This document shows, piece by piece, positions 17,601 to 25,290 of a stretch of 47,100 bases of DNA. This stretch comes from CAYVBE01 sp964448935 (lineage in GTDB: Bacteria; Planctomycetota; Brocadiia; SM23-32). Each line of letters begins with the position of its first letter. The first letter of the stretch is position 1. Below the pieces are notes generated by a model that was given only the letters and a program-made list of their open reading frames with translations, had not been told where the DNA came from and searched no databases. The stretch covers positions 1-47,100 of the forward strand of contig CAYVBE010000010.1 of the NCBI GenBank assembly GCA_964448935.1, read 5' to 3'. Position numbers and translations under genes: made by a program.

Positions 17601-17894
17601 GCCATAGCCAAGGCCGGGGACCGGGTCTTCCTGGCCGGGCCTCCGGATGTGATTGGCCGCCACCGGGATGAATTTACCTCTCCCTGGCAGCAGGGTCAGT
17701 ACGCCGGCGAACAGCTCGAGGCATGGCGTGGGGCACTCGGCGCCTCCCTTCTCGCGGTTTCCCCGGCGGACGGAGAGGTCCTGCAGGAGGTCGAGCTGTC
17801 CGCGCCGCCGGTCTGGGACGGTATGGCGGCCGCTGAGGGGCGAGTGTTCATCTGCCTGGACGATGGGGCCGTGGTATGCCTCGGGGGCAGGTGA
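14676..17894 (+). CDS. exported methyltransferase-like / PQQ-like propeller protein A
   Basis: A 1072-residue protein in three parts. A signal peptide covers residues 1-22. Residues about 30-135 look like a class I SAM methyltransferase: VVVHLGCGNG at 38-47 matches the glycine-rich SAM loop, but the usual acidic residue at the start is His41; MERVLAPGGVLW matches the later RVLKPGG block. From about 150 to the end is a PQQ-like beta-propeller with many blade motifs of the form D-x-x-TG-x-x-x-W. It begins with WTHLMHGPDGN and ends with AGPPDV and WDGMAAAEGRVF. Conserved cysteines occur as ARCHR (Cys496) and PCVC (551, 553). Paralogues lie at 20368 and 25291. Such propellers act as scaffolds or quinoprotein dehydrogenases; enzymatic action is unproven. 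It is the last gene of block 1. Confidence 0.8.
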   Translation: MTRRGLTTCLALLLCASALVRAEEAERILRGADVRGGVVVHLGCGNGELTAALCAGDSYLVQGLAGGTETAARARQFIRSKDLSGPVSVRALRGGRLPYVDDMVNLLVVSDDCGVSRKEMERVLAPGGVLWRNGVRFVKPWPDDIDGWTHLMHGPDGNPVSSDTRVGPPAYAQWVIGPNWPRHHDSGGSSYTGMVSDNGRLFTIRDEAPAFSTFVPSEGCLVAQDAFNGKVLWRRAIADWVFPGNRGGPAALPRRLVAVGDCVYVALGLDAPVSVLDAATGEEVMTLPESDHAGEIVVSGDTIFVTTGLAGETAWAKASKVGFWEPSERRLKAYERESGRLLWEKKTGMLPVTLAVAAGGVYYHDTDRVVCLDPATGERRWQGADMPSKEKFSRSKAPIMLVKDGVVLYSMTTVGGRSMGASTLHAFDAKDGDGLWAAEFPPMGNCCPKDLFVINGVVYMYTRTGGMKVIGLDLHTGAKRKEFEPKNDPAYFHARCHRYKATERYIIPSNQGFELIDPEKETWDVFFWIRGACNFGYLPANGFLYLPPGPCVCFTDTMLHGTYALATRAEWMDDLEGVDDRGCLVQGDAYQSVQGTSRGVAVQPAEGWSTYRAGPARRGYTPAQIPGNLEQQWRTSLGGKLTAPVSAAGRVFVAQVDRHVLHALDDDTGEPLWAHATGGRIDSPPTIVRTGDGKHLCVFGCRDGYVYCLRASDGALVWRYRAAPLELQMNARGQIESLWPVHGSVLLQNGRIYCVAGRSIYLAGGMRMLQLDPVSGQKLSETVLDPKNPETGETVHFDTRDEPGMPVALPDILSSDGRHIYMRSQQFDMEGNRTFFRNRLRNNDFRVNRGYLLELMQESERHLFSPAGFLDDSWFHRHYWTYANVMTYASGQFHLARRFYPSGRIMVLDDQKIYTYARKPKHRRWMTSSVEECQLLRTDLRPELEPLAEKVGRSKWASNQTYAADWGVDVGVLPRAIAKAGDRVFLAGPPDVIGRHRDEFTSPWQQGQYAGEQLEAWRGALGASLLAVSPADGEVLQEVELSAPPVWDGMAAAEGRVFICLDDGAVVCLGGR

Positions 17895-17928
17895 GAGGGT
17901 CTCTCCGGAGAGTTCCACGGCCTTCGTC

Positions 17929-17965
17929 TTGACACCACGCGGTGCGCCGGATAGTTTACACGTGT
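17929..17965 (+). promoter_or_regulatory. promoter with ACACGTGT operator, block 2
   Basis: TTGACA at 17929-17934, a 17-base spacer, TAGTTT at 17952-17957 and ACACGTGT at 17958-17965. Both this site and the one at 9189 continue with CA after the palindrome (TTTACACGTGTCA). The start codon at 18014 is about 50 bases downstream. A perfect 12-base palindrome (CTCTCCGGAGAG) at 17901-17912 precedes the -35 box, but it has no loop or T run and is not a convincing terminator. Confidence 0.8.
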
Positions 17966-18013
17966 CAGCCTTGAGGGTGCTAATTCTGGGATTCAGCAGG
18001 GACCGGTATCCGT

Positions 18014-20371
18014 ATGAGAAAGCCCCGATTTGCCCTTTGCTGCGCGCTCGCTTTCGTCCTTCTCGCCCCCATTGCGCGGGGTAACCGGGACGAGCCGACA
18101 TTGCGCTTCTACACCGTCGCTGCCGATATCCTGGCGCTGACCGTCCGCACCCGGCGGCTCGTGCGGGGTCGGCTGGAGCCCTACCACCGACGTCCCGGGG
18201 ACGTGGTGCGCGAGGGGAAGCTGTATCGGGACGGCCAGTTTGCCGGCACCGTCGGCGGCGAGGAGGACGGGGTGCTCATCGTGCCTGCCCGCCTGGAAGG
18301 GCAGAAGCTGGACACCGCGTGGGCGGACTCCACTGAGTCCTATCGCATTGCGGCGGCGGACGATCCGTCGTATGCCTCGCCCGTGACGCCCGACGCGGTG
18401 CATCGCAAGAGCCACCCGACAGAATTCGTGCGTGTGGTGCGGGGGAACGCCCTGGCGCGCGACATGCCGGTCGAACATCGCCTCTACCTGAAGCTCCCGC
18501 ACGCGCTCACGCCCGGCCGGACGTATCGCGTTTCCTTCCCCGGCGGACCGTGGGAGGAGCAATCATTCCGCTTCGACCCGGCGACGGTCCGCAGCGAGGC
18601 GGTCCACGTCGCCCACCTGGGCTTTCGTCCGGACGATCCCGTGAAGGTCGCGTTCCTCTCCTGCTGGCTGGGCTCCGGCGGGGCGCTGAGCTACCCGGAC
18701 GGGACCGGTTTCCGCGTGCTGGAGGACGAGAGCGGTGAGGTCGCATTCGAAGGCACCATCCGACTGGCCCGCGCGGCCGACGACGTCTCGCTCGACGATT
18801 TCAAGCGCAACTATAACGGCACGGACGTCTACGAACTCGACTTCTCGGACCTCGCGGAGCCGGGGACCTACCGGGTGTGCGTGGACGGCGTCGGCTGCTC
18901 CTTCCCCTTCGAGATCGGCGAGGGCGTCTGGGAGCGCGGTTACCGCGCGGCGGCGCGGGGCATATACCACATGCGGGTCGGCGTGCAGTTCGGCCCGCCG
19001 CACACGATGTGGCGCGTGCCGCGGTATTTCCATCCGGACCAGGGCGACGTGGTGCGCGAGGGGCCCGTGGCGTTCGACGTGCACATCATGCGCAAAGAGC
19101 CGCGCTACGAGGAGGGCAAGCTCGGACCCGTGCTGCCGGGCGTGTGGGGCGGCCACCGCGACGCCGGAGGATATCAGCACCAGCCGCGCAACATGCGCGC
19201 CGCCTGGTACCTGCTCGACCTCGTGGAACTCTTCCCTGAGCACTTCGCCGGCATCGGCCACAACATTCCCGAGTCGGACAACGACCTGCCGGATGCGCTG
19301 GACGAGGCGCTGTTCGGGCTCGATCTCTACCGTCGCCTGCAGACGCCCGAGGGCGGCATCCGCGGCGGCGTCTTCACCGTGGGAAACCTCGTGGGGGGCT
19401 GGAGCCATGATAGGCCGCGCATTGCCTACAAACCCGGCTGTATCGCCAGTTACGTTTACGTCGTCGGCGCAGCGCGTGCGGCCGGCGTTCTGACCCACCG
19501 AGATGCGGAGTTGGCGAAGCAGTACCGCGAGAGTGCCGTTCGCGCCATGGAATGGGCGGAAGGCCACTGGCGGGAATGGCCCTACCCGCGCAACCTCTGG
19601 ACTATGCGGCGCCGCGCGGCGGCCGCGGCGGAGATGTTCCGGTTGACCGGCGAGGAGCGGTGGCACGAGGCGTTCCACGACAGTTTCGGCGCCGCCCGCC
19701 TGGCCGAGGAGCCCCGCTGGGAGGAGCGGGAGGCTGCCTGGATCTACGCGCGTATCGAGCGCCCCGAGGTGGACGCGGAGCTCCGGGCGCGCTGTCGGGA
19801 CCTGATCGTCGAGAACGCGGATTTCGTGCTGGATCATGTCAACCGGACCGCCTTCGGCTGGGCCAAGAGGGCGCCGGACTTCAACGTGATCGGCTGCCTG
19901 GGGGCGCCGCGGTTCGGCCCGGCGCTGGTCCGTGCGCACGTTTTGACCGGCGACCCCAGATACCTGGCCGGCGCCGTGCGGGCCTGCCAGACCGGCCTTG
20001 GCGCGAATCCCCTCAACACCTGCTACACGACCTGGCTGGGCCACCGCAGCCCGCGCAACCGGTTCAACCTCGACTGCCTGGGGCTCATCAGCCCGCCCCC
20101 GGACGGCTGGTCCTTGCCCGGGCCGATGGACATGCGCTACCTCGGCTCCGACGATTACTTCCACCAGGAAAGCCGGTGGGTCTATAATGCGATAAACGCC
20201 CATGCCTGGCCGGACCTCAGCGAGTGGCCGGCGCTGGAGTCGTATTTCGACGTCTTCTGGCTCTACCCCATGCACGAGGGCACCGTGCAGGGCGGAGTCT
20301 CGTGGAACGCCTTCACCTGGGGGTACCTTTCGGCCAGAGACCAGCAAGAATTCCCTGGAGATGCAAAATGA
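18014..20371 (+). CDS. exported glycoside hydrolase family 9-like protein
   Basis: A 785-residue protein with a signal peptide (MRKPRFALCCALAFVLLAPIARG), N-terminal beta-sandwich regions like those of CelD-type enzymes (VRSEAVHVAHLGFRPDDPVK, ending near 310), and a GH9-type helical barrel. The GH9 marks are WGGHRDAGGY at about 379-387, SDNDLPDALDEALFGLD after it, and YPMHEGT near the C-terminus with Glu755 as candidate acid. The usual motif is DAGD, whose second Asp is the catalytic base; here it reads DAGG (383-386), so the base appears to be missing while the first Asp remains. GH9 enzymes cut beta-1,4-glucans by inversion. It may be inactive, use another base or have a different substrate. 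It opens block 2 and its stop overlaps the next start (ATGA). Confidence 0.72.
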   Translation: MRKPRFALCCALAFVLLAPIARGNRDEPTLRFYTVAADILALTVRTRRLVRGRLEPYHRRPGDVVREGKLYRDGQFAGTVGGEEDGVLIVPARLEGQKLDTAWADSTESYRIAAADDPSYASPVTPDAVHRKSHPTEFVRVVRGNALARDMPVEHRLYLKLPHALTPGRTYRVSFPGGPWEEQSFRFDPATVRSEAVHVAHLGFRPDDPVKVAFLSCWLGSGGALSYPDGTGFRVLEDESGEVAFEGTIRLARAADDVSLDDFKRNYNGTDVYELDFSDLAEPGTYRVCVDGVGCSFPFEIGEGVWERGYRAAARGIYHMRVGVQFGPPHTMWRVPRYFHPDQGDVVREGPVAFDVHIMRKEPRYEEGKLGPVLPGVWGGHRDAGGYQHQPRNMRAAWYLLDLVELFPEHFAGIGHNIPESDNDLPDALDEALFGLDLYRRLQTPEGGIRGGVFTVGNLVGGWSHDRPRIAYKPGCIASYVYVVGAARAAGVLTHRDAELAKQYRESAVRAMEWAEGHWREWPYPRNLWTMRRRAAAAAEMFRLTGEERWHEAFHDSFGAARLAEEPRWEEREAAWIYARIERPEVDAELRARCRDLIVENADFVLDHVNRTAFGWAKRAPDFNVIGCLGAPRFGPALVRAHVLTGDPRYLAGAVRACQTGLGANPLNTCYTTWLGHRSPRNRFNLDCLGLISPPPDGWSLPGPMDMRYLGSDDYFHQESRWVYNAINAHAWPDLSEWPALESYFDVFWLYPMHEGTVQGGVSWNAFTWGYLSARDQQEFPGDAK

Positions 20372-23300
20372 GGAAGCGTCTGATTCGGGTCGCCTTCATC
20401 CTGTCTCTTGTTTTCCTCACATCGTCCGTCGCGAACGGGGAGGAGGGCACGGTTGCCGACATTCGGGAAGTTTCCGGGGTCAGGGGCGGCCTGGTGGTTC
20501 ACGTGGGCTGCGGGGGTGGCCGGTTCACGACGGACCTCTGTGCCGTTGAAGGCTATCTGGTGCACGGCCTGGACGCGGACGCGGAGCATGTGCGGGCCGC
20601 CCGGCAGCACGTCCACTCACGCGGCCTCAGCGACAGCGTCTCGATTGCGCGTTGGGATGGTCCCCGGCTGCCTTACCTGGACAACATGGTCAACCTCCTG
20701 GTGGTGGGGGAGCCGGGAGCGGTTAAGGCCGAGGAAGCGATGCGCGTGCTGGCGCCCGGTGGCGTGCTCCTCACGCGCGGGCGGTCCGGCTGGGATAAGG
20801 CTGTGAAACCTTCGTCGGACGAGACCGATGAATGGACGCATTACCTGCACGGGCCGGACAACAACGCGGTCGCCGAGGACACCGTCATAGACTTTCCGTC
20901 GGGGTTGCAGTGGATCGGCGGACCGCTGTACGACCGGCACCACGACCACATGGCCGGCGTCAGCGCCGCCGTCTCGGCGGATGGGCGCCTTTTCTCCATC
21001 ATCGACGAGGCCACGCCGGGATCGGTCGAGTTCCCGCCGCGCTGGCGGCTGGCGGCGCGCGACGCCTACAACGGGACGGTGCTCTGGAAGCGGCCCATCG
21101 AGCGCTGGCATCCGCACCTGTGGCCGTTGAAGATGGGGCCCGCCCTGCTGCCGCGCCGGTTGGTCGCCGTGGGAGACCGGGTCTACGCCACCCTCGGTAT
21201 CGAGGCGCCGGTGTCCGAGCTGGACGCGGCCACGGGGCGCACGGTGCGGGTCTTCGAGGAGACGGCGGGCACGTCCGAGCTTATCTGCGAGGGCGGCGTC
21301 CTGCTGGCGGTCGTGCGCTCGGGAGACGAGCCTCCGCGGGAGGGATTCGAGAGTCTGAAGCAACTGGAGCGCCTCGCCTACCGGTATTCCTGGGAACCGC
21401 AACCCGCGCGCCTGCGGGCCTTCGACACGGAATCCGGGCGGCTGCTGTGGGAGCGTAGGACGCCCGTCGCGCCCATGACCCCTGCCGCGCGGGGCGGTCG
21501 GATTTACTACCACGACGGGGGGAGGATTCAGTGCGTCGAGGCCCGGAGCGGCGACGATCTCTGGCGCTCTGCCCCGCTTCCGGTCTCGCCCGAGATGCCG
21601 TCCTGGTATTGCCCGACCCTGGTGGTGCGGGACGGGCTGGTCTTCTTCTCCGGGGGCGACGTGAAGGAGACGCTCACCGAACACGCGCGCTACGGGTACT
21701 TCAGCCAGACCGGCGGATTCGACACGATGCACGTCCTGGACGCAGCCACCGGCGAGCAGCGGTGGACCGCCGAGCATCCGCCCTCCGGATACCGGTCTCC
21801 CGAGGACCTTTTCGTGATAGACGGAAAGGTTTGGTGCGGCAACTACACCGCGCCGCGGGGCGAGAAAGTGGGCCGCCTGGTCTGCCGCGACGCGCGGACC
21901 GGCGAGGTGCTGATGGACTTTATGCCGGACATTGACGTCCCGTGGTTCCACCATCGCTGCCACCGCGCCAAGGCGACCAGCCGCTTCCTGCTGCTCTCGC
22001 GGATGGGCGTCGAGTTCGTGGACGTGGAGACCGGAAACTGGACGCCGCACCACTGGACTCGGGGCGCGTGCCTCTACGGCATACTGCCCTGCAACGGGAT
22101 GCTCTACATTCCGCCCAACCCGTGCACCTGCTACCAGGAGTGCCAGTTGACCGGCTACCACGCGCTGAACTCGAACGGGGTCGAGCTTGACGCGCCCGGC
22201 AGCGCCTCGGGGCGCCACGTAAGGGGACCGGCTTACGAGGAGTACCAACAGGCCCGGCGCAGAGGGGACTTCGATTACTCCGATGAATGGCCTACCTACC
22301 GGCGCGACGCCGCGCGGAGCGGATGCACGCCAGCCGCGGTGCCGGAGGACCTGGACGTCGCCTGGCGCACGTCGCTGGAGGGCGACCTGAGTCCGCCCGT
22401 GGTGGCCGGAGGACGGGTGTTCGTCTCCGTGAAGGGCCGGAACATGGTGGCCGCGCTGGACGCCCGCACCGGCGAGAAAGAGTGGTTTTTCCTGACCGGC
22501 GCTCCGGTGGACTCGCCACCCACCATCCATCGGGGACTCGCCCTGTTCGGCTGCACGGACGGTTGGGTCTACGCCCTGCGGGCCGCCGACGGAGGACTGG
22601 TCTGGAAATTCCGCGCCGCGCCGCAGGAGACCTACCTCCAGGCCTTCGGGACGCTCCAGTCGGTCTGGCCGGTACACGGCAGCCTGCTGGTTATGGATGG
22701 TACCATCTACTGCGTCGCGGGCCGCTCCATGTTCCTGGACGGCGGCCTGCGGATGCTGCGGCTGGACGCTGCCACGGGCCGGATGATCTCCGAGAAGACC
22801 ATGGACAACACCATACCCGGCACCGGCGAGAGCTTGCATAGCCTCGCCAGCGGCAAGCAGATAGCCGTCACGCTTCCCGATATCCTCTCCAGCGACGGCG
22901 AGCGCATCTACATGCGGTCCCTGCAGATGACGCCCGAGTTCGAGCGCATCAATCTCGAGCCCTACTGGGCGGGCGAGCAAGAAGGGGAGGGCGTGCATCT
23001 TTTTTCCGGCACGGGCTTCCTGGACGATCAGTGGTGGCATCGGAGCTACTGGATCTACGGCCGCGCCCCGGGCAGCGGAGCCAGCATCTACTACGGGCCC
23101 GGCAAGATCGTGCCCGCCGGCAGGATCCTGTCCTTCGACGACGAGAACGTTTACGGCTTTGGCCGTCAGTGGCGCTACTTCCGCTGGAGCACGGCCTACG
23201 AGTATCGGCTCTTCTCCACGCGCAAAACGCCGAAGGCCGTGAAACCGGGCAAAACACTCGCCGAGGACGAGGTGGTGGAGAACAAGGGCGGGCACGTCAA

Positions 23301-23679
23301 CTTCGGCTACGCGCCGTACAAGACGCCGGAGCTGAAGATCGTCTGCAACTGGGAGGAGACCGACGTGCCGCTGCTCGGCCGGGCCATGGTGGTGGCGGGG
23401 GACTCCATCCTGGTTGCCGGTCCGCCCGACATCCTCGACGAAGAGCAGGCTGCGGAGACCTTCGGCACCGAGGAAACGGACCGGCGTCTGCAGACCCAAC
23501 TGGAGGCATGGGAGGGCGCGCACGGCGGGATTCTGATGGCATTTTCCCGGCAGGACGGCGAGAGGCATTCCAGGTTAGAGCTTGATTCATCACCGGTCTT
23601 CGACGGCATGGCCGCCGCGGACGGTCGGGTCTTCCTCTCTATGGAGGACGGCACGATTGTCTGTTACGGGCCACAATAG
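20368..23679 (+). CDS. exported methyltransferase-like / PQQ-like propeller protein B
   Basis: A 1103-residue paralogue of the protein at 14676. The signal peptide is MRKRLIRVAFILSLVFLTSSVANG. The methyltransferase-like part has VVHVGCGGG at 43-51, again with His (45) in place of the usual acidic residue, and MRVLAPGGVLL. The propeller begins with WTHYLHGPDNN and carries repeated TG-x-x-x-W blades (LDAATGRTV, FDTESGRLLW, LDAATGEQRW, LDARTGEKEW). The cysteine marks are HRCHR (Cys531) and PCTC (586, 588), matching paralogues A and C. TGFLDDQWWHRSYW and VAGPPDI are further shared blocks. Start 20368 overlaps the GH9-like stop as ATGA with TGGAG before it; a longer in-frame start at 20224 lies inside that gene and would bury the signal peptide. 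The role is unknown beyond a likely periplasmic or surface location. Confidence 0.8.
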   Translation: MRKRLIRVAFILSLVFLTSSVANGEEGTVADIREVSGVRGGLVVHVGCGGGRFTTDLCAVEGYLVHGLDADAEHVRAARQHVHSRGLSDSVSIARWDGPRLPYLDNMVNLLVVGEPGAVKAEEAMRVLAPGGVLLTRGRSGWDKAVKPSSDETDEWTHYLHGPDNNAVAEDTVIDFPSGLQWIGGPLYDRHHDHMAGVSAAVSADGRLFSIIDEATPGSVEFPPRWRLAARDAYNGTVLWKRPIERWHPHLWPLKMGPALLPRRLVAVGDRVYATLGIEAPVSELDAATGRTVRVFEETAGTSELICEGGVLLAVVRSGDEPPREGFESLKQLERLAYRYSWEPQPARLRAFDTESGRLLWERRTPVAPMTPAARGGRIYYHDGGRIQCVEARSGDDLWRSAPLPVSPEMPSWYCPTLVVRDGLVFFSGGDVKETLTEHARYGYFSQTGGFDTMHVLDAATGEQRWTAEHPPSGYRSPEDLFVIDGKVWCGNYTAPRGEKVGRLVCRDARTGEVLMDFMPDIDVPWFHHRCHRAKATSRFLLLSRMGVEFVDVETGNWTPHHWTRGACLYGILPCNGMLYIPPNPCTCYQECQLTGYHALNSNGVELDAPGSASGRHVRGPAYEEYQQARRRGDFDYSDEWPTYRRDAARSGCTPAAVPEDLDVAWRTSLEGDLSPPVVAGGRVFVSVKGRNMVAALDARTGEKEWFFLTGAPVDSPPTIHRGLALFGCTDGWVYALRAADGGLVWKFRAAPQETYLQAFGTLQSVWPVHGSLLVMDGTIYCVAGRSMFLDGGLRMLRLDAATGRMISEKTMDNTIPGTGESLHSLASGKQIAVTLPDILSSDGERIYMRSLQMTPEFERINLEPYWAGEQEGEGVHLFSGTGFLDDQWWHRSYWIYGRAPGSGASIYYGPGKIVPAGRILSFDDENVYGFGRQWRYFRWSTAYEYRLFSTRKTPKAVKPGKTLAEDEVVENKGGHVNFGYAPYKTPELKIVCNWEETDVPLLGRAMVVAGDSILVAGPPDILDEEQAAETFGTEETDRRLQTQLEAWEGAHGGILMAFSRQDGERHSRLELDSSPVFDGMAAADGRVFLSMEDGTIVCYGPQ

Positions 23680-23696
23680 GGCTGAAGGGAGACGGC

Positions 23697-25184
23697 ATGA
23701 ATGACACAGACGGTGAAGGGTTGAGGCGGCGGGACTTTCTGCGCATGAGCGCGGCGGCCGGGGCGGGGCTCGCCCTTGGGCCCTGGCTTGCGCGCGGCGC
23801 GGAGGCGGATGCGGACAGGCCGAACATCCTCCTGTTCGTCAGCGATGATCTGGGCTGGCGGGACGTGGGCTGTTTCGGCAGTCCTAACGCGAAGACGCCG
23901 AACCTGGACAGGCTGGCGTCCGAGGGCATGCGCTTCACCAACGCCTACACCGCCAGCCCCGTCTGCGGACCCACGCGGGCGCAGCTCTACACCGGCATGT
24001 ATCCGGTGAACAGCCACTCCTATTTTAACCACCCGCACCATTACGTAAAGGAGAGCGCTTGGACCCTTCCCGCCTGTCTCGGGGACCTGGGCTACCGCGT
24101 GGGGATCGTTGGCAAGATAGACGCCGGACCCGTCGAGGCTTATCCCTTCGAACTCCTGTCCTATGAATATGGCAACATGATCGGGGACTCCGTGCCGCAG
24201 TTCATTGACCGCGACGCGGACCAGCCGTTCTGTCTGGTCATCGGCAGCAGCAGGCCGCATACGCCGTGGGTGACCCGGCTGGAAGGGCTGGACCCCGCCG
24301 ACGTCGTGGTGCCGGAACACCTGGTTGACACCCCCGAAACCCGGGAGGCGCTGACTCTCTACTACGGCGAGGTGGCGAAGCTGGACGACCAGGTGGGAAA
24401 GTGCATGAGGATTCTCGAGGAGACCGGCCGGGCGGAGGACACCCTGGTGCTGTGGACCAGCGAGCAGGGCGCGGAGACGCCCTTCGGGAAGGGGACGCTC
24501 TACGATCACGGGATGAAACTGGCCGTCATCGCCCGCTGGCCGGGGAGGGTCCGGCCGGGGACGGTCTGCAACGAGATTATCCAGCACATTGACTTCCTGC
24601 CGACCATTGTGGACGTGGCCGGAGGGCCGGAGAGGCCCAACTGGGACGGCAAGAGCTTTCTACCCATGCTTGACGGGAACCCGGTTCAGAACCACGAATT
24701 CGGCTACGGCTGCTACGGCGACAAGCGGGCGATACGGACGAAGGAGTTCAAATACATCCGCAACCTGAGCCCGGAGCAGACCATCAAGTACGGGCCTTCG
24801 CCGTTCAACACCGGAGCGATGGCCTCCGATCCGGACAACAAGTTCTACCCGGCCTGGAGCTATCCCAAATCCTGGCTCCCGCCGGCGCAGGAGGACCCCG
24901 ACGTGGCGCGGAAGGTCGAGTGGTTCAAACAGCGGCCGCCCGAGGAGCTCTACGACATCGAGAAGGACCCTTTCGAGCAGGAAAACCTGATCGCTGATCC
25001 CAAATACGCGGAGGTCCTCGCGGACCTGCGGGCCGGGTGCGACGCCATCATGGCCGCTCAGGGGGACGAGGGCATGAAGACTGTGAACGAGCTGAAGCAC
25101 TGGCAGCGCCGGCAGCACAAAGCCGGTAAAGGTCGCTACGGAACCTCGACAAGCCCCATCATGTACCCGGGCAAGAAGAGATAG
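23697..25184 (+). CDS. Tat-exported type I sulfatase
   Basis: A 495-residue sulfatase. RRRDFLRMSAAAGAGLAL (from residue 10) is a twin-arginine signal, so the enzyme is exported folded, in keeping with formylglycine formation and metal loading in the cytoplasm. The active site is CGPTR at 90-94, with Thr in place of the more common Ser; the core C-x-P-x-R needed for maturation is kept. SDD at 49-51 gives the calcium ligands, and GKGTLYDHG is the typical mid-protein motif. The C-terminal EELYDIEKDPFEQENL segment is characteristic. It lies between two of the methyltransferase-like/PQQ genes, 17 bases after the first, so it belongs to the same transcript. The likely role is removing sulfate esters from the polymer outside the cytoplasm; linkage specificity is not readable. 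Confidence 0.92.
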   Translation: MNDTDGEGLRRRDFLRMSAAAGAGLALGPWLARGAEADADRPNILLFVSDDLGWRDVGCFGSPNAKTPNLDRLASEGMRFTNAYTASPVCGPTRAQLYTGMYPVNSHSYFNHPHHYVKESAWTLPACLGDLGYRVGIVGKIDAGPVEAYPFELLSYEYGNMIGDSVPQFIDRDADQPFCLVIGSSRPHTPWVTRLEGLDPADVVVPEHLVDTPETREALTLYYGEVAKLDDQVGKCMRILEETGRAEDTLVLWTSEQGAETPFGKGTLYDHGMKLAVIARWPGRVRPGTVCNEIIQHIDFLPTIVDVAGGPERPNWDGKSFLPMLDGNPVQNHEFGYGCYGDKRAIRTKEFKYIRNLSPEQTIKYGPSPFNTGAMASDPDNKFYPAWSYPKSWLPPAQEDPDVARKVEWFKQRPPEELYDIEKDPFEQENLIADPKYAEVLADLRAGCDAIMAAQGDEGMKTVNELKHWQRRQHKAGKGRYGTSTSPIMYPGKKR

Positions 25185-25290
25185 GACCGTGTGCGGAACG
25201 GACTGACGAGGATTCCGGGAACGGAGGATGTACCGATCAGCCGCCGGGCGTTGGCTTCGTTCGGCGCGCACTTGGAAGGGAGGTAGTAGC

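Noticed and set aside
17901..17912. CTCTCCGGAGAG palindrome before the block 2 promoter
   Set aside because: Perfect but short, with no loop or T run; not repeated at the other two promoters.
20617..23568. Antisense open frame of about 980 codons opposite the second PQQ-like gene
   Set aside because: Low-complexity Arg, Pro, Gly and His composition typical of a shadow of a high-GC gene; no domain found.
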